Shown: positions 17,061 through 26,900 of the stretch, one piece after another | How the letters are laid out: each line of letters starts with the position of its first letter | Numbering within the stretch: the stretch's first letter is position 1 | NCBI GenBank assembly: GCA_964402065.1 | Contig: CAYOAN010000004.1 | Location: forward strand, 62,001-126,000 | Length of the DNA: 64,000 nucleotides | Origin: CAIWMF01 sp964402065 | Lineage (GTDB): Bacteria; Verrucomicrobiota; Verrucomicrobiia; Chthoniobacterales; UBA6821 | Direction: 5' to 3' | Position numbers and translations under genes: made by a program | Notes under the pieces: model-generated | Told to the model about the DNA's origin: nothing | Database searches by the model: none | Seen by the model: the letters and a program-made list of their open reading frames with translations, nothing else

Positions 17061-18107
17061 ATGCGAAAAATTATTCATCTCGATATGGATTGCTTTTATG
17101 CGGCCATTGAAATGCGTGAAGCACCAGCACTTATTGGCAAGCCAATGGCTGTTGGAGGAGGGGAGAGCCGCGGTGTTATTTGTACTTGTAATTACGAGGC
17201 TAGAAAATTTGGGGTCCGCTCAGCAATGCCTGGTTTTATAGCGCGAGAACGATGCCCACAGTTAATTTTTTTACCAGTTCGCTTTGATCTTTATCGTAAA
17301 GAAGCAAAAGCAATTCAGGCAATTTTGCGAGAGTATACTAGTCAAGTTGAACCACTCTCGCTGGATGAAGCTTATCTCGATGTTTCTGCTTCACCTGATT
17401 ATGCGTGGCATATTGCCAAAAAAATCCGAGCCCAGATTGCCGCTGAGAGAGGTTTGACAGCCTCCGCAGGGATTGCCCCTAATAAAATGCTGGCTAAGAT
17501 TGCAAGCGAGTGGAAAAAACCAAATGGACAGTTTGCTATTCTCCCAGAGCAAGTGAAAGACTTTATGGTCTCATTACCAATTCAAAAAATTTGGGGTATT
17601 GGTCCTAAAAGTGCAGAGCGTTTGCTTGCCTGTGGAATTCAGACTTGTGGAGATCTTCAGCGGTTCAGCTTGATTGAAATGGCTCAGAAATTTGGAAAAT
17701 GGGGCGAAGAACTTTTTCACCTCTGCCGAGGAGAAGATGATCGGATCGTAGATCCTCATTGGATTCGCAAGTCATTGAGCAATGAAAAAACATTTTCTGA
17801 TAACCTTGTTTCTCTTGCTCAGTGTGAAGCCGCCATTGCAAAACTCGCTCAAGAAACATTGAAGGATGTTAAAACAAAAGCTGGAGATCGACAAATTCGT
17901 AAGGCATTTGTGACCATTAAATTTGCTGACTTTACGCGAACTACTAAAGAGTGCATTGCTCCCAATCCAACACCAGCTAGTTATCAAAGATTGCTAGCAG
18001 AAGCATATCAAAGAAAAGCATTACCCGTTCGTTTGCTTGGTGCTGGGGTAAGATTTTTAGAGGAAGAAGAACGGCAATTGGAATTGTTTTCAGATGAGAA
18101 CTTATAG
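17061..18107 (+). CDS. dinB: DNA polymerase IV (Y family)
   Basis: Error-prone translesion polymerase of 348 residues. It opens with IIHLDMDCFYAAIEMRE, which carries the first catalytic aspartate and the FY steric-gate region. YTSQVEPLSLDEAYLDVS carries the second acidic pair (DE). Helix-hairpin-helix motifs at IWGIGPKSAERLLACGI follow, and the C-terminal little-finger domain closes it. The open frame extends back to 16965, but the conserved start is the ATG at 17061, where the N-terminus is at the family's usual place. There is no Shine-Dalgarno. No RecA or UmuD-like partner is nearby. Confidence 0.93.
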   Translation: MRKIIHLDMDCFYAAIEMREAPALIGKPMAVGGGESRGVICTCNYEARKFGVRSAMPGFIARERCPQLIFLPVRFDLYRKEAKAIQAILREYTSQVEPLSLDEAYLDVSASPDYAWHIAKKIRAQIAAERGLTASAGIAPNKMLAKIASEWKKPNGQFAILPEQVKDFMVSLPIQKIWGIGPKSAERLLACGIQTCGDLQRFSLIEMAQKFGKWGEELFHLCRGEDDRIVDPHWIRKSLSNEKTFSDNLVSLAQCEAAIAKLAQETLKDVKTKAGDRQIRKAFVTIKFADFTRTTKECIAPNPTPASYQRLLAEAYQRKALPVRLLGAGVRFLEEEERQLELFSDENL

Positions 18108-18383
18108 CAGAGAGGAACAGAGGGAGTCTCATTAGGAGAGTGGTTTACTTTAGTCGCTTTGCCTTTATTAGCTTTAATCAGCTAATGCACTCTATCAAGA
18201 AGAAGAGCCAGCTGAGCAAGCGGTTCCTCCAATGACGCATGTCTAAAAAAGTGAAATTAATAACGAAAGCTAGGTTTCAGAAACATGGTTTTAGGTCTAA
18301 ACCAGTTGCTTTTTTATTCATTTTTTGGTCACCTCTTGCTGTTCAATCTCTAAACTTAAAAATTAACCTGAAAAATTAAATCT

Positions 18384-18908
18384 ATGATTCCTCAAGTCTC
18401 ACGCGGTTGGAGTATTACTATTGGCATTGCTATGATGCTGCTTGGGCTCGTGGCCCTTTCTGATCAAGTCATCGCCACAGCAATGGTAGCAACTTTTATT
18501 GGTGTTATTCTGCTTTTAGGATGCACGCTATCACTTGTTAAGGTTTTTACAATCGATGGCTGGAAGAGTCACTTTTGGTATGCTATTGTGGCCGTTGCGT
18601 ACGGCGTTGCTGGTTATGTCTTCATAGGAAGGCCATTTGCGGCTGCTATTGTTTTTACTTTAGTATTGGGTTGGGCAATTTTAATCGGTGGAATTTTTCG
18701 TACCTTCTTAGCTTTTAAGCTTCGCCATCATGAAGGGGCTGGCTGGATTCTTTTCAGTGCGATCGTTTCTATTATTTTAGGTGCACTTATTATTTCGCAA
18801 TGGCCAGGAACAGGTCTTTATATTTTAGGGCTCTTCCTTGGTATTGAGCTTGTTTTTGCTGGAGCAGGGTGGCTCGGTTTGGGATTAACGACTGAGAAAA
18901 ATCAATAA
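18384..18908 (+). CDS. HdeD-family (DUF308) membrane protein
   Basis: A 174-residue protein with about six hydrophobic helices, matching the HdeD/DUF308 family in size and layout (ITIGIAMMLLGLVALSDQV, a short tryptophan-containing loop, then VAYGVAGYVFIGRPFAAAI and the late ILFSAIVSIILGALIISQWP block). In E. coli HdeD is linked to acid stress, but the biochemical function is unknown. It is a single gene with 276 bp of unassigned sequence ahead of it; a small hairpin (TTAGCT...AGCTAA) lies in that gap at about 18169-18186. Confidence 0.82.
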   Translation: MIPQVSRGWSITIGIAMMLLGLVALSDQVIATAMVATFIGVILLLGCTLSLVKVFTIDGWKSHFWYAIVAVAYGVAGYVFIGRPFAAAIVFTLVLGWAILIGGIFRTFLAFKLRHHEGAGWILFSAIVSIILGALIISQWPGTGLYILGLFLGIELVFAGAGWLGLGLTTEKNQ

Positions 18909-19031
18909 TAAAGCAACATTATATTGAAGGATAATTGAGAAGGGTGCGGTAAAAGCGCGAGAAAAAGATCATGCTGATAGCGTGCCCTTATCGATTTAAT
19001 AAACGGTCCAGAAAACTGCCTGCAGGTGTTA

Positions 19032-19168
19032 GAGCGTTTTCAAAAATTCTATAGCCGCGTATTGCAGCGTCACTCCAGTGCTCAACGCCTCGAGTATGAG
19101 ATAAACACTGCATTTTTGTGCTCCTTGTTCCTGGCACTGCACCGGCTATAATATTTTTTAAAAAGCTC
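19032..19168 (+). mobile_element. Family A inverted-repeat element (MITE-like), copy 1
   Basis: A 137-bp non-coding element. Its left end is GAGCGTTTTCAAAAATTCTA and its right end reads ATAATATTTTTTAAAAAGCTC; the outer about 26 bp are imperfect inverted repeats of each other (GAGC...TATAGCCG against CGGCTATA...GCTC). Both sides are flanked by TA (19030-19031 and 19169-19170), like the target duplication of Tc1/mariner or IS630-type transposons. There is no open frame. It lies just downstream of the end of the minus-strand DUF2723/TPR gene. Copies 2 to 4 are at 36652, 42361 and 58973. Confidence 0.8.
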
Positions 19169-19177
19169 TAGAGATTT

Positions 19178-22057
19178 TTATCTCCTGATGTCGGAAGCGT
19201 TGATCAAATCTTGAAATTCTGGCAAGACGGTCAATTGTTGAAAAATAGATTCACGCGAGATGGCTTGAATAACATCTTTGCCTCCCAACTTGATAGCAAG
19301 CCGAAGGTTCAAAAGAGCACTCTGTTGTTGACCTAAAATAAGTTCATATTTTGCCATCGTATAAGGAATATCCCATTGATGAGGCTGAATTTTTTGAAGT
19401 GCTTGAGCAACACTCAGTGCTTCTTTGAAGCGATTTTGAGAGGCATAAAAATTGATCATATCACGGAAAAGTTGAGAATCTTGCGGAGTCTCATTCATCG
19501 CTCGGTGGATAAGCTGATCAGCCTGTTCTGGCATGCCTAAAATTAAATAATCTTGGATCGCTTTTCCTAGCAGTGACCGATTCTTCGTTGTTGTTGTAAG
19601 CTCTTCTTGAAAGGCTGCAAGTTCACGATTCGCTTTAAGGCGGGACTGAGCCAGTACGTTAACTCTTTGTAGTGCTTTAGAATCGGGGTCGAAAAGAAGG
19701 GAGGCTGCAGCGAGGTCAGCAGCTTCTTGAAGATGCCCCTCTCTTGCTAACACATTAACTAAACTTTCAACAGTTTCAGCATTCCCTGGCCAGAGCTCGA
19801 GCGCTTGTTTGTAGGCAAACTCAGCCTCTGGAAGCATATTGCGAGAATGATAGATATTGCCGGTTGTGTTTCTTAACTTAGCAAAAGAATGACGAGCAAG
19901 TTCATCTTCTTTGAAGCCATTAACTTTTTTGAGGCGATTAATGTAGTTGGTCCAAAAGCTTTGGTCTTGTGCAACAATCTCAGGAGATAAGGTTGGAAGG
20001 GGATCATGATTGATTTCGTAGCAAAGTCCATGAGGAATCGCATAAGGATAGGACCAGGGCATCGGGAAACTTTCTTCTACAAAAAAACGATGCTGATCAC
20101 GATTATTCAAGAAAATCCATTGAGCAATAGCAGTGTTTAAAATAGCAGGATTAGTTTGAGGATTTAATGATGCGCTAGGGGTTTGTTGAAAAGAGCGCAT
20201 ACACTCATTGTAAAGAGCAATGATTTCTTCACGATGCGGAAGAAGGAGTAACTCTCTGGGATAAACATGATCGCGTCCAAGCCAGCGTTCAAGCCAGTTA
20301 AATGTATTCGGACGTTCGTAACTATATTGAGAGCGAATATAATGATTGTACAAATCATCAGCTAATGCATTTTGAGTCACGATATAAAGATCGCGCCGAT
20401 CAAAGCCTAGGTCCCGTTTGCTTTTTTCAAAGCTCTCGCCAAAGATCATATAGGTTGGAACAAAACGCCCTGGATCGGTTCCCCCAAAAACGAAGCTATT
20501 AGGAGGAAGATCAGCAAGCATGTCGTGTCCATACATCCAACCAAACCAATGCCCCCGTTGGGAACTCAGTGGCAAACTATGAAAAAAAGTATAACAAGCA
20601 ACTAAGATAGCAAGAGCAAGTAAGGATTGCTGGCAACGAGATAAGATCACACTTTTTTGTTGGGCCTTGTTTCTCAACTTGATTTTTGTCAAGGAGAGCT
20701 TCTGATATAAGGCAGCTGTTCCATAACAAGTAAGAAGCAGCATGAAACCATAGCAGAGGCCTTGCCATGGTTTTTGCATATCCCATCCGGTGTTGTCATA
20801 TCCGTTAGGGGCCATGATTGGCTCAAAGAAAGCTGCAAGTAAAAAGCCAGTTGCTAATAAAATTAACCAAATGCGTTGTTCCTTAGAGAGGCCTCGATAT
20901 AGCAAAATACCAATAAAAGCAGCGAGTAAAGGAAGCGGAGAAATATTTTGAAATAATACCCGCCAAAAGCGCTTGAAAAATCCAAGAAAGCCGTGAACTG
21001 CTGATGCTTCCTGCTGTGCTTCTGGCGTTATTGGTTTTTCAGCAGGGGGAACGCCCATCAATTTTCCAAAAGTGCTTTGAAGTTGATCTGCTAATGTTCC
21101 CCAATATTGCGAGCGATTAATCGCATAAAAAAATCCTTCTCTCGTGCTGGTATAGCTCCAATTCATTGGAGGGTTCGTGCTAGAAGCAATCGGCATATAA
21201 AGGTAAGGAAGGAGGCCGAGAATAACGGCTAAGAGCAAAAGTAACCCACGTTTCCATTCTGTTAATTTCTTTTTGATAAGAATGAGAAAGATTAAGGCCG
21301 TTCCCATTGTCAGAAAAAAACGAAAAGCTGCCTTCATGGCATTAGGAAGGTTGGAGAGGGCTGCGAACCCCAAATAAAGCACGCTTCCAATCAAGAGGCT
21401 ATAGACCGTGTATTCCCAAAAAAGATCATCATGAAGGAGAAGAATGACGAGCAATGGCAGAATAGCCATGGCCAGAGTCATATGGTGATTACTCATCCCC
21501 AGCGCAAAGCTAAAAACAATCCAGACAAAAGCATTTTTCCAAAATGGAACGCGAATCCAGAGGTAGCAGAGTGCCGTCAGGACTAACATGAGGAGGACGT
21601 GCAATGAGTAAGTCCCTTTCCCAATAGTGGCTTGAGACCAGACTGGTACTGACCAAGCAAAAGTAAGCGTGCTCACTATAGAAAGCCATGTAGCTGCTTT
21701 TTCCTTTACTCCAAGCCAACAGGTAGCACTTCGAGCTAGTAGGGAAAAAATAGCAACAGCACTTGCTGCACATAACCCAGAAAAAAGATTTAATTTCCAA
21801 GCTCCATTTCCAAATGGAAAAAATTTAGCAAATAGACCACCTAAGATTGTCCAGAGCGGGTAGCCAGATGGATGCGGAACTCCCATGTGAAGGGCTGCTG
21901 TAGTCATTTCACCATCATCTCCTAATCCAATATTAGGCATAGCCGTTGACCAATAAGTAATCAGCGCTAGAAAAAAGCAGAATAATGCCGTTTGACGATC
22001 TCTTTTTGAAAAAATGCTAAGAGGAGAGTGAATGTTTTGAGTAGCGATAAATTCCAT
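19178..22057 (-). CDS. DUF2723 membrane protein with C-terminal TPR repeats
   Basis: A 959-residue inner-membrane protein. The N-terminal about 480 residues contain 10 or more hydrophobic helices in the style of DUF2723/GT-C proteins, with the conserved start GLGDDGEMTTAALHMGVPHP and SGYPLWTILGGLFAKFFPFG, and PYLYMPIASSTNPPMNWS in a periplasmic loop. Soluble tetratricopeptide repeats follow from about 690 to the end (HSRNMLPEAEFAYKQALELW, REGHLQEAADLAAASLLFDP). GT-C proteins of this type glycosylate proteins or lipids from polyprenyl-phosphate sugars, which would fit the Dpm-like enzyme at 30.5-31.3 kb. The first codon of the open frame is TTG at 22063; the ATG at 22057 is preferred. Confidence 0.82.
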   Translation of the reverse strand: MEFIATQNIHSPLSIFSKRDRQTALFCFFLALITYWSTAMPNIGLGDDGEMTTAALHMGVPHPSGYPLWTILGGLFAKFFPFGNGAWKLNLFSGLCAASAVAIFSLLARSATCWLGVKEKAATWLSIVSTLTFAWSVPVWSQATIGKGTYSLHVLLMLVLTALCYLWIRVPFWKNAFVWIVFSFALGMSNHHMTLAMAILPLLVILLLHDDLFWEYTVYSLLIGSVLYLGFAALSNLPNAMKAAFRFFLTMGTALIFLILIKKKLTEWKRGLLLLLAVILGLLPYLYMPIASSTNPPMNWSYTSTREGFFYAINRSQYWGTLADQLQSTFGKLMGVPPAEKPITPEAQQEASAVHGFLGFFKRFWRVLFQNISPLPLLAAFIGILLYRGLSKEQRIWLILLATGFLLAAFFEPIMAPNGYDNTGWDMQKPWQGLCYGFMLLLTCYGTAALYQKLSLTKIKLRNKAQQKSVILSRCQQSLLALAILVACYTFFHSLPLSSQRGHWFGWMYGHDMLADLPPNSFVFGGTDPGRFVPTYMIFGESFEKSKRDLGFDRRDLYIVTQNALADDLYNHYIRSQYSYERPNTFNWLERWLGRDHVYPRELLLLPHREEIIALYNECMRSFQQTPSASLNPQTNPAILNTAIAQWIFLNNRDQHRFFVEESFPMPWSYPYAIPHGLCYEINHDPLPTLSPEIVAQDQSFWTNYINRLKKVNGFKEDELARHSFAKLRNTTGNIYHSRNMLPEAEFAYKQALELWPGNAETVESLVNVLAREGHLQEAADLAAASLLFDPDSKALQRVNVLAQSRLKANRELAAFQEELTTTTKNRSLLGKAIQDYLILGMPEQADQLIHRAMNETPQDSQLFRDMINFYASQNRFKEALSVAQALQKIQPHQWDIPYTMAKYELILGQQQSALLNLRLAIKLGGKDVIQAISRESIFQQLTVLPEFQDLINASDIRR

Positions 22058-22187
22058 TTTCAATAGTTAGAAAAAGAGAGAATGTAATCAAAGTTTTATC
22101 TCTTTCACAGTCAATCTTTAAAAAAGATAACTCAAAAATATAATTATTTCTTTTTGTAACGATAATGTGTTAATATCCAGCATTGTT

Positions 22188-23564
22188 ATGAAAGTTATCC
22201 TCCTTTCCAAAAGCTGCTTATTATTATTATTATTTCTCACGTTAGAGAGCGCTTACTCTATGGACAGCACCAAGTCACATTCTGAGAGCAGTTCGGTTCA
22301 AACAGCAAGAGAGAGGAAGTCTGCTGATCGTGTTAGCGGCAAGTCGGTAGCTGAGCTGCAAGGAACTGATCGTCTGTTGCTCAGTGAATCTTCAACTTTG
22401 ACACCAGCTAACGAGCAGCCTAGCAATGCGAAGCTCAAAGCTAGCAGTGAGGACACCGTTCAAAAATTTGATGAACTTTTAAAAATGATATCATTTCCGC
22501 TACAGGAACGAGCTGAACAGGTTCTAGAAACAATACGACCTGCGGTAATGCCCCCAAGCAACAACGAAAGAAGAGTAGCGGTAAATGCAGAACCAAATAA
22601 ACCTTTATTTGATATTGAACAAAACCTAGCAACAATTGCTGAGAGAAAACAAGCTGCCTCAAACGCTACCGAAGTGAATCGTGAGAATCTCGCGCTGGCT
22701 GATGTTGCTGTAAAACAAGCTGAATTTAAAAAGCTTGGAAGTTTATGGTCCCAGGTTGAAGAGGTATGTCTCCTTTTGCAGGAAGAAAGAAATCAATTGA
22801 GTGAATTAATAACACAAATCGAACTATCTCAGTCTTTACTCGAATCACAACATCAGCTGGATATTAAGAAGACTTTTGCCAAGAGTAAGCCACTAGTGCA
22901 AAATAAAATAGCTTCATTAAAAAAAGCCATTATTCCTCATGAAAAAATGGTTTTTTATTTATTTCGTGGTGCAAAGACTATTGATGAATGGATGCATGAA
23001 ATGTGGACTAATGATTTTTCCTTTGCGATAGCTTCTTCTAGCGGAAAGGGGATTGTGGATCCCGTAATGGCACAAGTAGAGGAAAAAAATAGCTATAAGA
23101 ATGGCGCTTCGCTCTTACAGATTTTTGCTGCCAATCATGTTGAGGATGAGGATGACGCTATAGCTAGCTTTTTTTATGAAGTTGCCGATTTTGCATACGA
23201 TGAAATGGAAAAAATGCAGCAGGAACAAGCTGCTAACATCATGAAAAGGAACGGAGATATTCTTGATTTTTGTTCCAACCTCAATGCTGTGCAAAGACAA
23301 ATACGGGAAGATGACGATCTATCTAAGCAGGTTGACCAAGAAGCAGCCTCATTATATCAGGAAGCCATTCGGTTGCATAAAGCTAATAGCTTGATAATAA
23401 TGGAGATGGTTAAGGAATTAATGTCAGGAAATGATGTGGATCCTGTTTCAAAGAGCCGTTCTCAAAACTATAGTGAATCGGCTTATCAGTGTGAGTTGAA
23501 AGCAAGTAACCATCTTCCTCACGCTGAAGCTGTGCCATCTGATAATGGCAATGAGGGAACATAA
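22188..23564 (+). CDS. Unknown exported coiled-coil protein
   Basis: A 458-residue protein with a clear signal peptide (KSCLLLLLFLTLESAYS). The mature part is serine- and glutamate-rich and then largely helical with heptad-like leucines (about 175-270), consistent with a coiled coil. There are no cysteine pairs or known catalytic motifs. The start is the ATG at 22188; a GTG at 22167 is less likely. It is followed by 365 bp of non-coding sequence and then by the giant repeat protein, also exported. Base composition is like the surroundings. I cannot name a function; secreted effector or surface protein are possible. Confidence 0.6.
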   Translation: MKVILLSKSCLLLLLFLTLESAYSMDSTKSHSESSSVQTARERKSADRVSGKSVAELQGTDRLLLSESSTLTPANEQPSNAKLKASSEDTVQKFDELLKMISFPLQERAEQVLETIRPAVMPPSNNERRVAVNAEPNKPLFDIEQNLATIAERKQAASNATEVNRENLALADVAVKQAEFKKLGSLWSQVEEVCLLLQEERNQLSELITQIELSQSLLESQHQLDIKKTFAKSKPLVQNKIASLKKAIIPHEKMVFYLFRGAKTIDEWMHEMWTNDFSFAIASSSGKGIVDPVMAQVEEKNSYKNGASLLQIFAANHVEDEDDAIASFFYEVADFAYDEMEKMQQEQAANIMKRNGDILDFCSNLNAVQRQIREDDDLSKQVDQEAASLYQEAIRLHKANSLIIMEMVKELMSGNDVDPVSKSRSQNYSESAYQCELKASNHLPHAEAVPSDNGNEGT

Positions 23565-23929
23565 GAAAGGAAAAAGCGATAATAATTTTAAATTTTTCCT
23601 TGCATCCTTAGTAGAGTGAGATTATTGAAGTCTAGCCGCACCAGGCAACTATTTCATGGTATCACTCACCCTAACTTGCGGAATCTTACTCCTCGTTTCT
23701 CTGCACAGATGTATAACGAACTGCCAATAGGGATTCCAACGTCTTGCCAAGCAAAACAGGGGGGTATTAGATTGCTTATTTACCAGTTATGTTTTTCTAT
23801 ATTGTGTATAAAACATTTGTTTTTTAAAAATTTCTACAAGCAATAGGTAAGAAAATTTACACGAAGATTCTGTTCAAGGGTTGATTAGCATACACAGTAA
23901 TCACATTTCAATTAATAAACCAAAAAACA
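23565..23929. other. Intergenic region upstream of the giant repeat protein
   Basis: A 365-bp gap. Just after the coiled-coil gene lies an AT-rich hairpin with arms AAGGAAAAA (23567-23575) and TTTTTCCTT (23593-23601), a possible terminator. The rest is AT-rich; a 76-codon open frame at 23616-23846 has no resemblance to a protein and is not believed. No tRNA or repeat-family copy was seen. A promoter for the downstream gene must lie here. Confidence 0.45.
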
Positions 23930-26900
23930 ATGAAAACGAGTTGCCGCTTATTGTTGATCTTTTTTTTCCTGAGCGCTGTGTCGTTTGCTCAGATGTTCAG
24001 CAAGGGAGTCCTCTATGAAAATGGGCAAGGTAAAAGCCAACGGCTTGAACAGCTGGGTAAAGGAACTGGAAGGGGCTATAATGATGCTTCTAAGAAAGAT
24101 GATTCAGATAATTCTTCTACTGTGCGAAGAGGGAGGAATTTTCCTAGCCTTCAAGGCAACGCGCCAGCGAATAAGGATGCAGATGGTCTAGGAAAACAAG
24201 GTGGAGCAATAGTAGTTGATGGAGTTTTGTTCGATCAAGGGATAGAAGGAGAGCCTCTTCCAGTGTCAGTAGCAGAGTCTACTTCAGATTTTATAGATTA
24301 CATTCTGTCTCATCTTCAAGATAGGGGGCTTCTTCAGAATGCAGATCAGTGTAAAGCTGCAGTTAATGATTTTTTGGATCAGAACTTGACAGGAACCGAA
24401 CGGTTACTGCCGCTACAAGAACAAAGGAGACTTAAAACTGTAATGGCACAAGCGCTAGCAACTAATGTAAAAGAAAGAATAGATGAACTGAATCTGCCTA
24501 CCCGTCTTCAGCTCATGGACATGATAGGCGACGCCTCCGAGCAGGTTGCTGGAAAAATCAGAGCGCAAAGCGATCTGGGTTTAGATGAACTGGCAGCACA
24601 AAAAATGCTATATCAAGCTCTTAAAGAGCTAGCTGACCCAGACAAGCATGACGTCACTAACAGTGGCCAAGCTGAAGGAGAAAATTTTTCTCAAGATGAG
24701 AATCTGATTTCAGAACACGCACTAGTTTGTAATGTTGCTAGTACTTCGCCTACGCAAGAGATCATAGATGCTAAAAATGAGTTAGAAGAAAGCAACTTAG
24801 CGTTAGAGCGATTAGCAGCACCTCCTTTTTACCAGCAAGAACTGAATGAGTTATTAAAAGGCATAAAAAAGAAACATGCTGAGTTTTTATTTCAAGAAGC
24901 CTCTTCCTCTCAGCACGCTCAATGGCAGGCTAAAGAGAATGCGGAATTATTCTCTCAAAAAGTTCAAGAAATTCAGCGGATACATGGAAGCCAGGAAGAT
25001 CCTTTCTGGCTTTCCAGTGAAGAAAAATCAAATCAAGAGCTGGTAAAAAACTTTCGTGTAAGCTTAAAAATAATCATTTCTAGATTAGAGAAGATTCGAA
25101 ATGCCTACAAAAAACTTTCAGATGTTTATGACTCTAAAGTGAAGAGTGGAAGCAGTAAGGAGGAAGTAAAAAATATGTTATCCTTGTTTGATGAGGTTGC
25201 TGAAAGTAGCACGGATTTAATTTTTGGGGAACATGGCGCTATTAATTTGGAGCAACCAGAAGTAGGCAGCGATATAAATACAAAATCACAAAACTATAAA
25301 CATGGTAGAACTTTAGTTGAAATAGGCATCATGAGAAGTTTTGGAATTGATGGGGTGATGCGCTTCAGAGAAGCTTTTCGTGCTGATGCTATTTATTCGC
25401 CTCAACTCATTGCTGGTGAGGTTAAAGCATTTCTTAAATCAGAAAATGAGCGCGCAAAAAAGCTAGACCCACTCAATGAATCGGGTAGCTACTTTTTTTC
25501 TGCTCTCGATTCATTACATAAACTCCAGCACATTTCTTCTAACGAGCAAAACAAACTTATTAAATCTAATGGCTACAAAATGCACTTTAATCCTTTTTCG
25601 GATGAGCAGTTCTCTTTTGACTATTTTACTCATCCCAGACAAACCGAATTAGAAGGAATCATTGCTATCCGCGAAAGTATAAAAGAGGAAGTATTTTATA
25701 AGGAGTCTTCGCCTTTAAGGCAACGTGATATTCTAAGTCGATATGATAATAGATTTCTAGGAAAGGGGAGAGAGGCATTAACAATTAGAAACTGTAATGA
25801 TTTTCTCAAGAAAGAGGAAGCAAGGGGTTCAGCATGGGCAGACAAGCTCTATTATCGCTTATTTGATCAGAGTCATTTAATAAACCAAGAGCTTTGGAGT
25901 CTAGGATCAGGTAGTATTTCTGCAGGAAAAGCTCAGCCGATTATTACTGATTTAGGACCACTGAACTCTACATTGTTAGGGATAGGAATAGCTTATGGAC
26001 AACAGGTTGTTGGTGATGCTACTCGGCCTTATCGAAAAGAACTTAAAATCTCAAATGATGAAAAGCTCTTTGAGCAAATAAGAGGAGAAGCGGTACTAGA
26101 AATTCAAAATAAAAATGTTTCTGAACTTCGGCAGCAGCTAATAGAAAAAAAAGAAGAGGCTAAAAAAGTTGTGTTAAAAATGATCAATAGTTATGTAAAT
26201 TGGTCTAATCAAGAAGGTTCAGAAGGTAAGGAACAAGCAAAAGACTATATTAAAGTGATTAACTCACAACAAGGTGTAGATCAACAAACAACTGATGAAC
26301 TCTTTAGCTTTCTTGCTAAACATTCTAGGAAACTAATTGCAACAGAGAGTGAAAGTTTAGAAAGCATTCACCAATCAGTGGAAAACATTTCTGCCAGCAA
26401 TTGTTCTGAAGGCTCCCTTTGCTCTAATGCTGATGTAAAAGGAATTCAAGATCTGTTTGAAAATGCTAAAGCAGATTTTTTATTACAACAAGCTCGGTTT
26501 CATGAGAACCCTGAGGAAATGCTGCAACTTCAGCAAACAGCCGCTAAAAACGCACAGCTCTTTTTAAATAAAGAAGAGACTTTTTCTCGTATAATAGAAG
26601 GAGCACAGAAGACTATAACTAGATTGAATGACACGAAGGAAATAAGTGATCATTTGACAGGGCTCAATGCTTTAAAGAAAATAGCCAAAGATGCAGCAGC
26701 GACTTATACTCAGCTTGCAAAAATTTATTTGCTGAGAATAGAGGAATTTTCTAAACAACAAGCAAGAGAGGAAACTCCTAAGAGCCTGAGCACGCAATTA
26801 ACAAACTTTAGGAAGCTCAATAATGGAGAAGATGTTAATAAGATTATTGGTAGTTATAATGGAACACTCTCCTTATTAGATCCGCAGCAAGAAGGGAACT

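Noticed and set aside
23616..23846. A 76-codon open frame upstream of the giant protein
   Set aside because: No recognisable protein features, no start context and AT-rich random-like composition.
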